The notes: generated by a model from the sequence alone, not told the origin. Shown: positions 14,981 to 23,992, numbered from the stretch's first letter. The stretch is 29,143 bases of DNA from Acidimicrobiia bacterium UBA4744 (GCA_002403855.1 DHIO01000032.1:1-29143); one strand, 5' to 3'. Numbers and translations: made by a program.

Positions 14981-16660
14981 CTAGTCGGTCAATCCCTCAA
15001 ACGGATCCTCGGGTTGATCGCCTCCGCCCGGCAAAGGTCCGGCTTCGGAGGCCCGGGTCGCCCAGGCCGGGAAGGGAAACTCGACGACCAGCGGAACCGG
15101 CAGTTCCGGTTGAGATACCAGCATGGTGCCCGGCTTGAGGATCGTCGACCGCTGCCGCTGCACGGTAGGCAGGAACCCGTATTCCTCCCGGGCCGCCTCC
15201 GCCGAGTCGAGCCGGCCCACCACTCGAAGAGAGGAATTGGCGATGATGCGCCGCTCGACCTCAGAAGCCGTCTGCTGGGCACCGACCAGGATCACTCCCA
15301 GCGAGCGTCCCCGCTCGGCGACATCAAGGAGGATTTCCTTGATGGGACTCGAACCCTCCCGCGGGGCGTACTTGTTGAGTTCGTCGAGGACCACCATGAG
15401 GAGTTCCCGGGACTGACCGGCCCGCTCTTTGTCCTCGAACGCACGTCGCACCGTAACCCCCACCACAAAGCGCTTCGCCCGGTCTGCCAGATTGTGAAGG
15501 TCGACCACGGTGACCTGGTGCTCCAGCCGCACTCGGTGTCGCTCCGGGTTGGGGACGTCTGCCCGGATGAGGCGTTCCACGTGGCGAACCGCCCCCTGGA
15601 GGCGCCGAACAAAGGCATTGATGGTCCCGGTCCCGATTGCCGGCCCGGCCCACGTGTACCGATCCTCCTCGTCTTGCACTTTGCGAGTGATGAGATCGGT
15701 GAGATCCCGAAAAGTACGGACACCCTCACCCTCGATCTGCACTCCCCCGTCATCCAGCGATGCGGATCGACGGAGCTGGGCCATCACGTTGTACACCACC
15801 ATCGTGTATTGGGCCCGGTCGTCCTCGGCGTCGGCAAACAGGAAAGGCAGCAGATCATCGTGGCAGAACTCGTCGAGGGTCCAGAAGAACGAAGTAACCC
15901 CTTCACTCCTGGCCGACACGTCGGGCACTGCCGCCGCCGATCCGGAGCGCGGCGGCGCGAAGATGCCTACCGACCGGAACGCCTCGGCGGCCAACCCCGC
16001 CGCCCGGTACCGGTCCCGTTGCACATCGTCGAGCGCCACATTGGGATGGTCGAGAAACAGCAGATCCTCACCCTTGACGTTGAAGATCAACGCCTTGGTG
16101 TTGACGGACCGAGCACCGAGCGCTCCCGAGGTGAAGAGAGAGTGCAACAGAAATGTGGCATAGGTCGTCTTGGTCGCCACTCCAGAGATCCCCGAGATAT
16201 TGACGTGAGCGCCCCGCCGTCCGTCGAGGAATTCCAGATTGGCGAAGAACGGCTGGTTGGTGCGGCTCAACCCGATCGGTAGACGCTCGGCCATCTGATC
16301 GAAGAACAGCGCACGGTCGCGCTCGTCTTCCTCGGCCCGAGCGACCTCCTGACCGGGGCGGGGCGGTACGAAGATCTCCGGCTCGAACCGGGTGGCGGTG
16401 ACCTGAGCCGCCTCGCTCACTTCGGCCGGTAGAACACCGTCTTCGATGAGGAAGACATCGCTGTCGAATCGGGCTCCCTCATGCCGGGCACGAACCTGAG
16501 AGACCATGCCGTACACGTGAACGATCTCACCGTCGGGCAGGACGCGTCGCAGAGCCACCACGTCATCGAGTTGCAGGTACTGGCCCGGAGCCACTCCTAC
16601 CCAGAACTCCAGGGGTGTGGCGTCCTCCGTTCCAATCACTCTGGCTACAGGTTGGTCCAT
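14981..16660 (-). CDS. herA: HerA-type DNA translocase/ATPase
   Basis: Predicted hexameric ATPase of the HerA/FtsK class that drives DNA through NurA during end resection. The 559-residue product starts with a HAS-barrel-like N-terminus (ARVIGTEDATPLEFWVGV), then Walker A GISGVATKT at 157-165, Walker B LLMVVLDE at 420-427 followed by LNKYAP, and a GAQQTASEVERRIIANSS block (about 460-477) with the probable arginine finger Arg471. ATG has GGGAG at good spacing. It lies on the same strand as sbcD-sbcC-nurA and comes first in transcription order, as in archaeal operons, but a remnant and a hydrolase separate it from sbcD. NurA being present favours HerA over related conjugative or defence ATPases. 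Confidence 0.88.
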   Translation of the reverse strand: MDQPVARVIGTEDATPLEFWVGVAPGQYLQLDDVVALRRVLPDGEIVHVYGMVSQVRARHEGARFDSDVFLIEDGVLPAEVSEAAQVTATRFEPEIFVPPRPGQEVARAEEDERDRALFFDQMAERLPIGLSRTNQPFFANLEFLDGRRGAHVNISGISGVATKTTYATFLLHSLFTSGALGARSVNTKALIFNVKGEDLLFLDHPNVALDDVQRDRYRAAGLAAEAFRSVGIFAPPRSGSAAAVPDVSARSEGVTSFFWTLDEFCHDDLLPFLFADAEDDRAQYTMVVYNVMAQLRRSASLDDGGVQIEGEGVRTFRDLTDLITRKVQDEEDRYTWAGPAIGTGTINAFVRRLQGAVRHVERLIRADVPNPERHRVRLEHQVTVVDLHNLADRAKRFVVGVTVRRAFEDKERAGQSRELLMVVLDELNKYAPREGSSPIKEILLDVAERGRSLGVILVGAQQTASEVERRIIANSSLRVVGRLDSAEAAREEYGFLPTVQRQRSTILKPGTMLVSQPELPVPLVVEFPFPAWATRASEAGPLPGGGDQPEDPFEGLTD

Positions 16661-16690
16661 TGCGCTCCCGGATTCGAGGCCGGTACGGCG

Positions 16691-16696
16691 ATAGTA
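16691..16696 (-). promoter_or_regulatory. -10 hexamer TACTAT for herA
   Basis: On minus, TACTAT lies 30 nt before the herA ATG, leaving a leader of about 23 nt that contains the Shine-Dalgarno. The -35 is weak. Confidence 0.3.
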
Positions 16697-16799
16697 GCGA
16701 GCGACCGCGACGGCTCAGGGAAGGGCGGGACGTGGGAAGTGGAGAGGCGGCGAGTGGGAACGGGAAGGTGGCCCGATGGACCTCAACTCCGGCACCCTG

Positions 16800-18071
16800 C
16801 TACCTGTCCGCTACGAGTTTCCATACGTCACCACCGGCCGTGGTCACATAGATCCCCCCGAAGCCGTCTGTGCCGAACGAAGAAACGCTGGTCAGGGTCC
16901 CCACCTCAGCAGTGTGATCCTGAAGATCGGTGGCTTGTCCGTTTGCGTAGACGAAACTGCGAAGCCATCCCCCGCAGAAGTCGGAGTAGAAGTACCGGCC
17001 GTCCAACTCCGGAATCTCTTCACCACGGTAGACGTATCCGCCGGTGACCGAACAGCCCTCACCGTGAGAGAACTCGATGACCGGGAGGTGAAGGTCGTCG
17101 GTCGTGCATCCGGAGCTCGGCGAGAAGCAATTCCTGCCTTCCATGATCGGCCAGCCGTAGTTGAGCCCCGGATCGGCGGCAGGCGCCACGTCGATCTCCT
17201 CCCAACGATTCTGACCGACATCGCCGATGTAGAGCAGATCCCCATCGAAAGAGAACCGCCAGGGGTTGCGCAGCCCGTAGGCCCACACCTCGGCGGCTCC
17301 GCCCCCGTCCACGAACGGATTGTCGGCCGGGATCCCATACGAAACGCCTTCGCCCGTATCTCCGTCGTCGACGTCGATCCGCAGCAGGGTTCCGAGAACG
17401 GTATCGGGTCGCTGGCCGTTCCCGTACCGGTCGCCGGCGCCTCCCCCATCGCCCAGGGCGATGTAGAGGTAGTCGTCGGGACCGAAAGCGAGCATCCCAC
17501 CGTTGTGGTTGGCGGCAGGTTGGGTTGTGAAGTAGATGAGCCGCGCCGATTCCGGATCGACCAGATCGGGGTTGTCGCTCACCCGATACTCGACGACCTT
17601 GCTGTCCCCATGGCGGTCGCTGTGGTGAACATAGAGGAGACCGTTGGTGGAATACGACGGGTGAAACGCCAACCCCAGCAAACCTTGTTCACCCTCGTTG
17701 CGAACCAGCTCGCGAATATCGAGGAAGGGTTCGACGAGAGTCACCCCGTCCTTGACGATACGTATCTGACCGTCCTTGGTGACGACGAACAGACGGTCGT
17801 CACCCGGCGGCGCATCGACGAACACGGGGAAGGTCAGATCTTCGGCCACCTTCTCGTAGGCGAGCCCGGTCAAGGGTGGCAGGGTGTTCGTCGTCGTCGT
17901 TGTCTCGCTGGTCGTCGTACTCGCACCCGTGGTGGTTGAGGTCGACGTCGTCGTCGGCTGTTCGGTAGATGCAGTAGTCGCCGGCTCGACCGTGGTGGGG
18001 ACGGGTTCGACGGCGGGACTGGCACACGCAGCCAACACAAGCAGGAAAGAGAGCAACCGGGCCAGGCGCAT
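16800..18071 (-). CDS. PQQ-type sugar dehydrogenase, secreted lipoprotein
   Basis: A glucose/sorbosone-dehydrogenase-family beta-propeller, probably oxidising sugars outside the cell with PQQ. The 423-residue product has a lipobox LAAC (Cys16), a Thr/Ser-rich linker (about 26-62), then GLLGLAFHPSY with the candidate catalytic His137, NHNGGMLAFGPDDYLYIALG at 189-208, AYGLRNPWRFSFD (Arg268), DVGQNRWEEID and LNYGWP. Four to six Cys in the C-terminal half may form disulfides. ATG at 18071 has no Shine-Dalgarno, but TAGTCT lies 6 nt before it. Bacterial paralogues without measured activity are common, so substrate and cofactor are inferred. Confidence 0.88.
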   Translation of the reverse strand: MRLARLLSFLLVLAACASPAVEPVPTTVEPATTASTEQPTTTSTSTTTGASTTTSETTTTTNTLPPLTGLAYEKVAEDLTFPVFVDAPPGDDRLFVVTKDGQIRIVKDGVTLVEPFLDIRELVRNEGEQGLLGLAFHPSYSTNGLLYVHHSDRHGDSKVVEYRVSDNPDLVDPESARLIYFTTQPAANHNGGMLAFGPDDYLYIALGDGGGAGDRYGNGQRPDTVLGTLLRIDVDDGDTGEGVSYGIPADNPFVDGGGAAEVWAYGLRNPWRFSFDGDLLYIGDVGQNRWEEIDVAPAADPGLNYGWPIMEGRNCFSPSSGCTTDDLHLPVIEFSHGEGCSVTGGYVYRGEEIPELDGRYFYSDFCGGWLRSFVYANGQATDLQDHTAEVGTLTSVSSFGTDGFGGIYVTTAGGDVWKLVADR

Positions 18072-18077
18072 GCGCAG

Positions 18078-18083
18078 AGACTA
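18078..18083 (-). promoter_or_regulatory. -10 hexamer TAGTCT, leaderless sugar dehydrogenase gene
   Basis: On minus, TAGTCT-N6-ATG repeats exactly the arrangement of the cytochrome gene at 3840. It lies in the 102-bp divergent spacer shared with the PLP-enzyme gene. Confidence 0.5.
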
Positions 18084-18139
18084 TCCGCTCCGCTGGTCTA
18101 CTTCCTTCGGCCGGTGTTCCTGGAACGCTTCCCAACGAG

Positions 18140-18145
18140 TAGTTT
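18140..18145 (+). promoter_or_regulatory. -10 hexamer TAGTTT for the PLP-enzyme gene
   Basis: TAGTTT lies 28 nt before the GTG, leaving room for a short leader with AAGGAG. The -35 is poor. Confidence 0.3.
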
Positions 18146-18173
18146 TCGAGCAAACACCGCAAGGAGCTTCACC

Positions 18174-19442
18174 GTGGCGAAGAAGTGGGACGATTCGATC
18201 TCCGATGAGCACCTTCACCCGGAAAGCCTGATGATGGGGTACGGCTACAAGCCGGAGTGGTCGGAAGGTGCACTCAAGAGCCCGATCTTCCAGACGTCGA
18301 CGTTCGTATTCGAGACGGCGGAAGAGGGCAAAGCCTTCTTCGAGGTCGCCACCGGGCAGCGCCCCGAACGTCCCGGCGAGAAGATGGGCCTGATCTACAG
18401 CAGGCTCAACAATCCGGACCTGGAAATCGTGGAGGATCGCCTGACCCTGTGGGATGGAGCCGAGAGCGCCACCGTCTTCAAGAGCGGCATGGCGGCCATC
18501 GCTACAACGCTGCTGACCTATCTCCGGCCGGGCGACGTGCTGCTGCACAGTTGTCCGCTCTACGGTGGAACCGACCACCTCGTCAACGACATCCTTCCCG
18601 AATTCGGTATCAAGTCGGTGGGGTTCCTGGCCGAGCACACGCGCGAGGACATCACGGCCTCGCTGCTCAACGTGGATGGACCGTTGAAGATGATTCTGAT
18701 CGAGACCCCCGCCAATCCCACCAACGCACTGATCGATATCGCCATGTGCGCTGAGATCGCCGGCGCCGCTTCGACTGAGGACGATCCAGTCCCATTGGTG
18801 GTCGACAACACGTTCCTCGGCCCCATCTTCCAACGGCCCCTCGACCACGGGGCCGACCTGGTGATCTACAGCGCCACCAAGTATCTCGGAGGCCACAGCG
18901 ACCTGATCGCCGGCGCCTGCCTTGGATCCGAACGACTCATCGGCCCGATCCGCGCCATGCGCACCTACCTCGGGACGCACGTGGGGCCGTGGACTGGTTG
19001 GCTGTTGATGCGAAGTCTGGAAACCCTGCAACTCCGCATGATGCGACAGGCGGAGAATGCCGCACGGGTTGCCGAGTTCCTGGCCGGCCACTCCAAGGTA
19101 GCGAACATCCACTACCTGGGGTTCATCCGAGCCGAGGACGATCAACACGACATCTTCAAACGGCAGTGCCTGGGGCCCGGCGCCATGATTTCCTTCGAGG
19201 TCGCAGGCGGCGAGCCCGGCGCCTTCCGGTTCCTGAATGCCCTGAAACTGATTCACCTCGCCGTCAGTCTCGGTAGCACCGAATCGCTCGCCGAGCACCC
19301 CGGCACCATGACGCACTCGGGTCTGAGCGAAGCGGCCAAACGTTCGTACGGGATCACTGCCGGCCTGGTTCGGATCTCTGTCGGGGTCGAGCACCCCGAT
19401 GACCTGATTCTGGACATCAGGCAGGCACTCGACGGCGTATAG
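18174..19442 (+). CDS. Cys/Met metabolism PLP-dependent enzyme (cystathionine gamma-synthase/methionine gamma-lyase family)
   Basis: A fold-type I PLP enzyme of sulfur amino-acid metabolism. The 422-residue product shows IYSRLNNP (phosphate-binding Tyr/Arg region, about 74-81), SGMAAI at 104-109, DNTF (Asp211 against the pyridine N) and YSATKYLGGH with the PLP lysine Lys236. The C-terminus has SLGSTESLAEHPGTMTHS and RISVGVEHPDDL, as in the family. Residues 60-71 form a small insertion before the YSR motif. Whether it is synthase, gamma-lyase or O-acetylhomoserine-type cannot be fixed from sequence. GTG at 18174 is preceded by AAGGAG; 20 further upstream codons are open but not family-like. 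Confidence 0.88.
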   Translation: MAKKWDDSISDEHLHPESLMMGYGYKPEWSEGALKSPIFQTSTFVFETAEEGKAFFEVATGQRPERPGEKMGLIYSRLNNPDLEIVEDRLTLWDGAESATVFKSGMAAIATTLLTYLRPGDVLLHSCPLYGGTDHLVNDILPEFGIKSVGFLAEHTREDITASLLNVDGPLKMILIETPANPTNALIDIAMCAEIAGAASTEDDPVPLVVDNTFLGPIFQRPLDHGADLVIYSATKYLGGHSDLIAGACLGSERLIGPIRAMRTYLGTHVGPWTGWLLMRSLETLQLRMMRQAENAARVAEFLAGHSKVANIHYLGFIRAEDDQHDIFKRQCLGPGAMISFEVAGGEPGAFRFLNALKLIHLAVSLGSTESLAEHPGTMTHSGLSEAAKRSYGITAGLVRISVGVEHPDDLILDIRQALDGV

Positions 19443-19716
19443 CGCCGACCTCACAGCACCCAAGCCCCTCAACCATGGTTGGGTAGCCGGCGTCGTGAAA
19501 CCAAGACTATGCACCGGCGCACCCCGGTCCTGGGTGACTCCAAACGGCGGCTTCCCTTCGGGTGTGCCCATCGGTTCCGACGGCATCCGGGGAGCCGGTG
19601 AGCTCGGTTGACGAGGGTTGACTGCCGTCGCAGATAGAGCATCGTCCCGGCGACTTGTTGAGAGGCAGGCCTGTGAGCCGTAACGTGACACCCGAAAACC
19701 GGCAAAGGGAGATGCG

Positions 19717-21918
19717 GTGGGCGTCGGAGAGGACGGACCCTCAGGGGTTTCGCGGCAGGAGTATGCGCGGCGCATCCGAGCCTGGACGATGTACGACTGG
19801 GCAAATTCGGCGTTCGCCACGACGATCCTGGCGGCCGTCCTTCCCGCCTACTACAGCGGTGTAGCCGGTGCGACTCTTCCCAGCGCAGCAGTGGCCACCG
19901 CCTACTGGACCACCACGCTGAGCATCTCGTTGATCATCGTCGCCGTCATCTCACCCATCCTCGGGACCGTCGCCGACGTGATGCGAGGCAAGAAGAAGAT
20001 GCTGTCGATCTTCGTCGGAGTGGGTGTTGTCGGAACGGGCCTGCTGGTGGTGGTTTCGACCGGCGACTGGGTGCTCGCTTCGATCTTCTTCATTGTCGGG
20101 CGGGTCGGGTTCGCCGGCGCCAATGTCTTCTACGACTCACTGCTCCCCCACGTGGCCAAGCCGAAAGACCAGGACTCGGTCTCTGCCCGTGGCTACGCCA
20201 TCGGCTACCTGGGCGGTGGGCTCCTGCTGGCCGTCAACGTAGCGATGATCCTGTTCATCGGCTCCGAAACCGGAGCTCGACTCTCTTTCCTCAGCGTCGC
20301 GATCTGGTGGGCGGTGTTCTCCATTCCGATCTTCCGCCGAGTCCCCGAACCGCTCGCAGCCACCAAGGACCTGCTCCCAGGCCGCTCGGTGCTGGTGACC
20401 AGCTTTGCCAGATTGGGCGCGACCCTCCGCAACATCCGCCGCTACAAGGAACTCTTCAAGTATCTGATCGCCTTCCTGATCTACAACGACGGCATCGGGA
20501 CCATCATCAGCGTGGCAGTGATCTACGGTGCCGAGCTGGGCTTCGAGGACACCGAATTGATCCTGGCCATCCTCCTCGTTCAGTTCGTCGGCATTCCTTT
20601 CAGTCTCGCGTTCGGGCGGATCCCCAGTTCCGGTGAGAGCAATCGGGCCGTCTATCTGGCCTTCATCGTGTTCAACATCATCGCTTTGCCGCTCGGCGGC
20701 ATCATCGGGGCGCAGTTGCTGCCGGCCGATATCGTCGGTTCACCTCCAGAGGAATTTGCCACCGTCGACGGGGCAGTCGGAGAAGGCGTTCACGGGCTCG
20801 ATTCGGGAGCGTTGACCCTGACGGGTGCCTGGACGACCATCTCCGAGACCGAGGTCGCCGAAGCGACGCAGGGCCTCACCGATACGGCCGCCACGCTGAC
20901 TCCGATCCTTCTCGGGATCGGAATTCTCGCCCTTCTCGCCACCTGGGCATCGTCACGACGCCGACCGGCCTCCTCGTCCGGTACACGGTGGGGGGTGATC
21001 GGCCTGGGAGTGTTTGGGTTGTTCGCCCTGCTGATTGCCGCGCTCGCCCAGCTCGTAGTCCTGACCGGGGCCGATCCGATCAACTACGGCACGACCTCAG
21101 AACCCGGCGCCCGCTACGACTTCCAGTACAACGGCCGGGTGGTCGACCTGACCCACAGCACCGGACCGGGCCACGGTTCATGGGCGGTATCGGTCGACGG
21201 GCAACCGGTGCTCGAGGACGGAGAACCTCTCATCATTGATGGCTACTCGGCGACCCTTAGATACGGTGCCCGGACCAAAGTCGATGCAGGTGCACCGGGC
21301 GTGCACAATCTGACGGTCACCGTCGTGACACCCAGGAACGAAGCAAGCACCGGCGATGTCTTGAGCATCGGCCAGGTGGAAGTGCTTCCGGACGTGAGGG
21401 AAAGCAGCCTGGCCACGATCATGGCAACCCTCCTGGTGATAGAGGTGCTCGGTCTCGCTCTCGCCGTCCTGTTCGGCCGATCCCTCTTCGGTCGTCTCGC
21501 CGAGGCGATGACGACCAAGCGGGCCATCATCCTCGCACTCATCGCCTACACCATGGTTGCCACCTGGGGATTCTTCCTCGACGCAGTCATCGAGTTCTGG
21601 TTCCTCGCCTGGATGGTGGCGGTGGTCCAGGGCGGCTCACAGGCCCTCAGCCGGAGCCTGTATGCCTCCATGTCACCGACCTCCGTCAGCGGTGAGTTCT
21701 TCGGGTTCTTCTCCGTGATGTCCAAGTTCTCTGCGATCCTGGGCCCGGTGCTATTCGCCGGAGCCGTTGCAGTATTTGGAAGCAGCCGGCCGGCCGTACT
21801 GAGCCTGGTCCTCTTTTTCGTTGTCGGCATCGCCCTGCTCATCAGGGTCGATGTCGACGCGGGGCAGCGTATCGCCCGAGCCGCAGACGTGGAGCTGATG
21901 GGTGACGACCCGGACTGA
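19717..21918 (+). CDS. UMF1/Atg22-like MFS transporter with large internal insertion
   Basis: A major-facilitator permease of the UMF1 type (vacuole-effluxer Atg22-like), substrate unknown. Family motifs are clear: WTMYDWANSAFATTI at 23-37, an early TM set to about 205, FKYLIAFLIYNDGIGTI near 247-263, and GGSQALSRSLYA then GEFFGFFSVMSKFSAILGP in the C-terminal half. Typical members have 420-480 residues; this has 733. The excess (about 315-585) contains several extra TM helices and a soluble beta-rich segment (about 455-560, for example YDFQYNGRVVDL). An FGR-x-KR-like loop occurs twice, at 299-310 and 586-602. GTG has GGGAG 7 nt upstream. No partner gene. Confidence 0.85.
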   Translation: MGVGEDGPSGVSRQEYARRIRAWTMYDWANSAFATTILAAVLPAYYSGVAGATLPSAAVATAYWTTTLSISLIIVAVISPILGTVADVMRGKKKMLSIFVGVGVVGTGLLVVVSTGDWVLASIFFIVGRVGFAGANVFYDSLLPHVAKPKDQDSVSARGYAIGYLGGGLLLAVNVAMILFIGSETGARLSFLSVAIWWAVFSIPIFRRVPEPLAATKDLLPGRSVLVTSFARLGATLRNIRRYKELFKYLIAFLIYNDGIGTIISVAVIYGAELGFEDTELILAILLVQFVGIPFSLAFGRIPSSGESNRAVYLAFIVFNIIALPLGGIIGAQLLPADIVGSPPEEFATVDGAVGEGVHGLDSGALTLTGAWTTISETEVAEATQGLTDTAATLTPILLGIGILALLATWASSRRRPASSSGTRWGVIGLGVFGLFALLIAALAQLVVLTGADPINYGTTSEPGARYDFQYNGRVVDLTHSTGPGHGSWAVSVDGQPVLEDGEPLIIDGYSATLRYGARTKVDAGAPGVHNLTVTVVTPRNEASTGDVLSIGQVEVLPDVRESSLATIMATLLVIEVLGLALAVLFGRSLFGRLAEAMTTKRAIILALIAYTMVATWGFFLDAVIEFWFLAWMVAVVQGGSQALSRSLYASMSPTSVSGEFFGFFSVMSKFSAILGPVLFAGAVAVFGSSRPAVLSLVLFFVVGIALLIRVDVDAGQRIARAADVELMGDDPD

Positions 21919-22136
21919 GCGGTGCGACTCCGCATCCGGTCTGCGATAGGACGAGGCCTCGGACCCGGACGGATTCGGGACGGTGCCCGTCCGACCGGCT
22001 CACCACCGGGAAGCCTCGATCGGTCCGGCCGGGAACGATCAGCGTCTCCGGGCGACAGAGGTCGAGACGGCGTGATCGTAAGGACGGGTGTCGGCAATGA
22101 GACGGGTAGATTGGAGCGACAGAGCGGGAGGATCAC
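21919..22136. other. Intergenic region upstream of the LapA-domain gene
   Basis: This 218-bp gap holds a short inverted repeat (GGACGG-TGC-CCGTCC, 21978-21992) that may help end the transporter transcript, and TAGATT at 22107-22112 as a possible -10 for the next gene, 24 nt before its GTG. No coding recognised. Confidence 0.35.
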
Positions 22137-22604
22137 GTGAGCGACAGAGAATCAAGCGACGACGGCGGAGAAGAATCGCCATTCGAAGTTGATGGGGGCT
22201 CGTTCGTTCCGGAAGCGCCGCCCGAACGGGTGGATGAAACCGTCGAGGTGCCGGAGGCACCAACACCCGAGCCACCCCAACCGGTGAGCGTCCCCGAGCC
22301 CGAACAGCACAGGATCTTCGCCGGGACCGGGATCTCCTGGGCGTTCGTCTTCGGCGTGATACTGACCGTGGCCATCATCATCCTGGCCGTTCAGAACACC
22401 GACCCGGTGCCGGTGACGCTGTACTTCTGGGAGACCGAGGCTCCCCTCATCATCGTGATGCTGGTGACGGCCCTGGTGGCCATCCTCATCGACGAGATGA
22501 TCGGGCTGGTCATCCGCCGCCGGAAGCGCAGGATCATGGCGGAGCGCGAAGAACTCAGGCGTCTTCGCGCCAAAGCGGACACCGACGACTCGAGCGTCGA
22601 ATAA
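22137..22604 (+). CDS. LapA-domain (DUF1049) membrane protein
   Basis: A 155-residue protein with a long acidic, Pro/Glu-rich N-terminus (1-62), then two membrane helices (about 66-84 and 101-121) flanking the conserved FWETEAPLIIVMLV-type segment, and a basic coiled C-terminus RRRKRRIMAEREELRRLRAK. The NTDPVPVTLYFW motif after the first helix is the LapA/DUF1049 hallmark. LapA in E. coli acts in lipopolysaccharide assembly; in Gram-positive actinobacteria the role is not established. GTG has GGGAGG 6 nt before. The stop overlaps the next gene's ATG by one base (TAATG), indicating co-translation. Confidence 0.82.
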   Translation: MSDRESSDDGGEESPFEVDGGSFVPEAPPERVDETVEVPEAPTPEPPQPVSVPEPEQHRIFAGTGISWAFVFGVILTVAIIILAVQNTDPVPVTLYFWETEAPLIIVMLVTALVAILIDEMIGLVIRRRKRRIMAEREELRRLRAKADTDDSSVE

Positions 22605-23959
22605 TGGCCGAACGACTAGTCGTCATCGGTGGCGACGCGGCGGGCATGTCGGCGGCCAGTCAGGCGCGACGCATGCGCTACATCGACGATCTAGAAATCA
22701 TCGTGTTTGAACAATCCGCCTACGTCAGCTTCTCTGCGTGCGGAGAGCCTTACTACGTGGGCGGTTGGGTTGAAGACTTCGACGACCTGAAGGTTCGCAC
22801 TCCCGAGCAGTTCGGAGCCCAGGGGATAGATGCCCGAATCCACCATCAGGTGAAGGCCATCGACCTGGCCGCTCGGACCGTCACCGTCCACCACCCGGGC
22901 GGAAAGGAGAAGGTGGGTTACGACCAGCTGCTCTATGCCACCGGAGCAACGGCGCTTCGTCCGCCGATCGAGGGCATGGACCTCGAAGGCGTCCATACCC
23001 TGAGGACCCTCGATGATGCTTCCCGGCTGCGGTCGATCGCCGTTTCTGGAGTCGAACGGGCCGTTGTCGTCGGCGGGGGTTACTTGGGATTGGAAGTAGC
23101 CGATGCCTTCCACCATCTGGACATCGACACGACTGTCGTGACCATGATGCCGACTCTTCTCGAACGCACTCTCGATCCCGACATGAGCGAATTCGTTGCC
23201 GACCACGTGCGATCGATGGGCATCCAGGTCGAGACCGGCTTCGAGGTGAAGTGTCTGGCCGGCAGCGGCGGAGCCGTGGTCGGCGTCGGGTGTGACGACC
23301 GAAGCTTCCCGGCCGACCTTGTGGTGCTGGCCGTCGGCAGTCGCCCCCGGATCGACCTGGCCGAGGAGGCCGGGATCCCCCTGGGAGCAACCGGCGCGGT
23401 AGCCGTCGACGACCATCAACGAACCAGAATCGAAGGAGTCTGGTCGGCCGGCGATTGCGCCGAGGCCCTCCATCGAATCTCGCAGAGACCGGTCAATCTG
23501 CACCTCGGAACGGTGGCCAACAAGACGGGGAGAATCGCGGGAATCAACCTCGGCGGTGGCGACGCGGCCTTCCCCGGTGTGCTCGGAACTGCCATCACCA
23601 AGGTCGGCGATCTGGAGATCTCCAGCAGCGGGCTGACCGAGTGGCAGGCCGCCGATGCCGGTATCGGGGCTGTAGCCGCCACGATCAGGAGCACCACCGC
23701 CGCCCACTACTGGCCCGATTCGAGCCCGATGCACGTCAAGGCCATTGCCGAGAAGCCCACCGGCAGGTTGCTGGGTGGTCAGATTGTCGGAGGACCCGGG
23801 GCGGGCAAGCGTATCGACGTGTTTGCCACTGCAATGTGGGCGGGCCTTCCGGCGCACGAACTGGCCTGGACCGACCTCTCATATTCGCCACCCTTCTCGG
23901 GGGTGTGGGACTCGGTGCATATTGCCGCCCGCAAAGCCGGTGAGAAGGCGCGCGAGTAG
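22604..23959 (+). CDS. CoA-disulfide reductase-like FAD/NAD(P) oxidoreductase
   Basis: A flavoprotein disulfide reductase, probably maintaining a thiol pool or reducing CoA disulfide/polysulfide. The 451-residue product has an N-terminal FAD motif VIGGDAAGMSAASQAR, the single-cysteine active site SFSACGEPYY (Cys46) typical of the CoADR/NADH-oxidase group, a central VVVGGGYLGLEVADA NAD(P)-binding motif near 158-172, VWSAGDCAEA for FAD near 280, and a dimerisation domain from about 325. No fused rhodanese domain, unlike some polysulfide reductases. The ATG overlaps the LapA-gene stop by one base. Exact substrate unknown. Confidence 0.85.
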   Translation: MAERLVVIGGDAAGMSAASQARRMRYIDDLEIIVFEQSAYVSFSACGEPYYVGGWVEDFDDLKVRTPEQFGAQGIDARIHHQVKAIDLAARTVTVHHPGGKEKVGYDQLLYATGATALRPPIEGMDLEGVHTLRTLDDASRLRSIAVSGVERAVVVGGGYLGLEVADAFHHLDIDTTVVTMMPTLLERTLDPDMSEFVADHVRSMGIQVETGFEVKCLAGSGGAVVGVGCDDRSFPADLVVLAVGSRPRIDLAEEAGIPLGATGAVAVDDHQRTRIEGVWSAGDCAEALHRISQRPVNLHLGTVANKTGRIAGINLGGGDAAFPGVLGTAITKVGDLEISSSGLTEWQAADAGIGAVAATIRSTTAAHYWPDSSPMHVKAIAEKPTGRLLGGQIVGGPGAGKRIDVFATAMWAGLPAHELAWTDLSYSPPFSGVWDSVHIAARKAGEKARE

Positions 23960-23992
23960 GTGAAGGCCGCCGGTGCGGTCTGGCCGCAACGG

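Noticed and set aside
14900..16282. 460-codon open frame on plus
   Set aside because: Antisense to herA, which has intact Walker motifs. Composition is that of a shadow frame rich in Arg, Pro and His.
9024..16660. HerA-NurA phage defence island
   Set aside because: The set includes housekeeping SbcCD with coupled genes and no toxin-like effector (Sir2, DUF4297 and the like), so DNA repair is the simpler reading.
17884..17990. Repeated GTCGTC-type units resembling a short tandem array
   Set aside because: They encode the Thr/Ser-rich linker of the sugar-dehydrogenase lipoprotein. They are not evenly spaced and have no CRISPR-like spacers.
18081..19820. 579-codon open frame on minus
   Set aside because: Lies antisense to the PLP enzyme with its complete motifs. 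The product has no recognisable domain and looks like a high-GC shadow frame.
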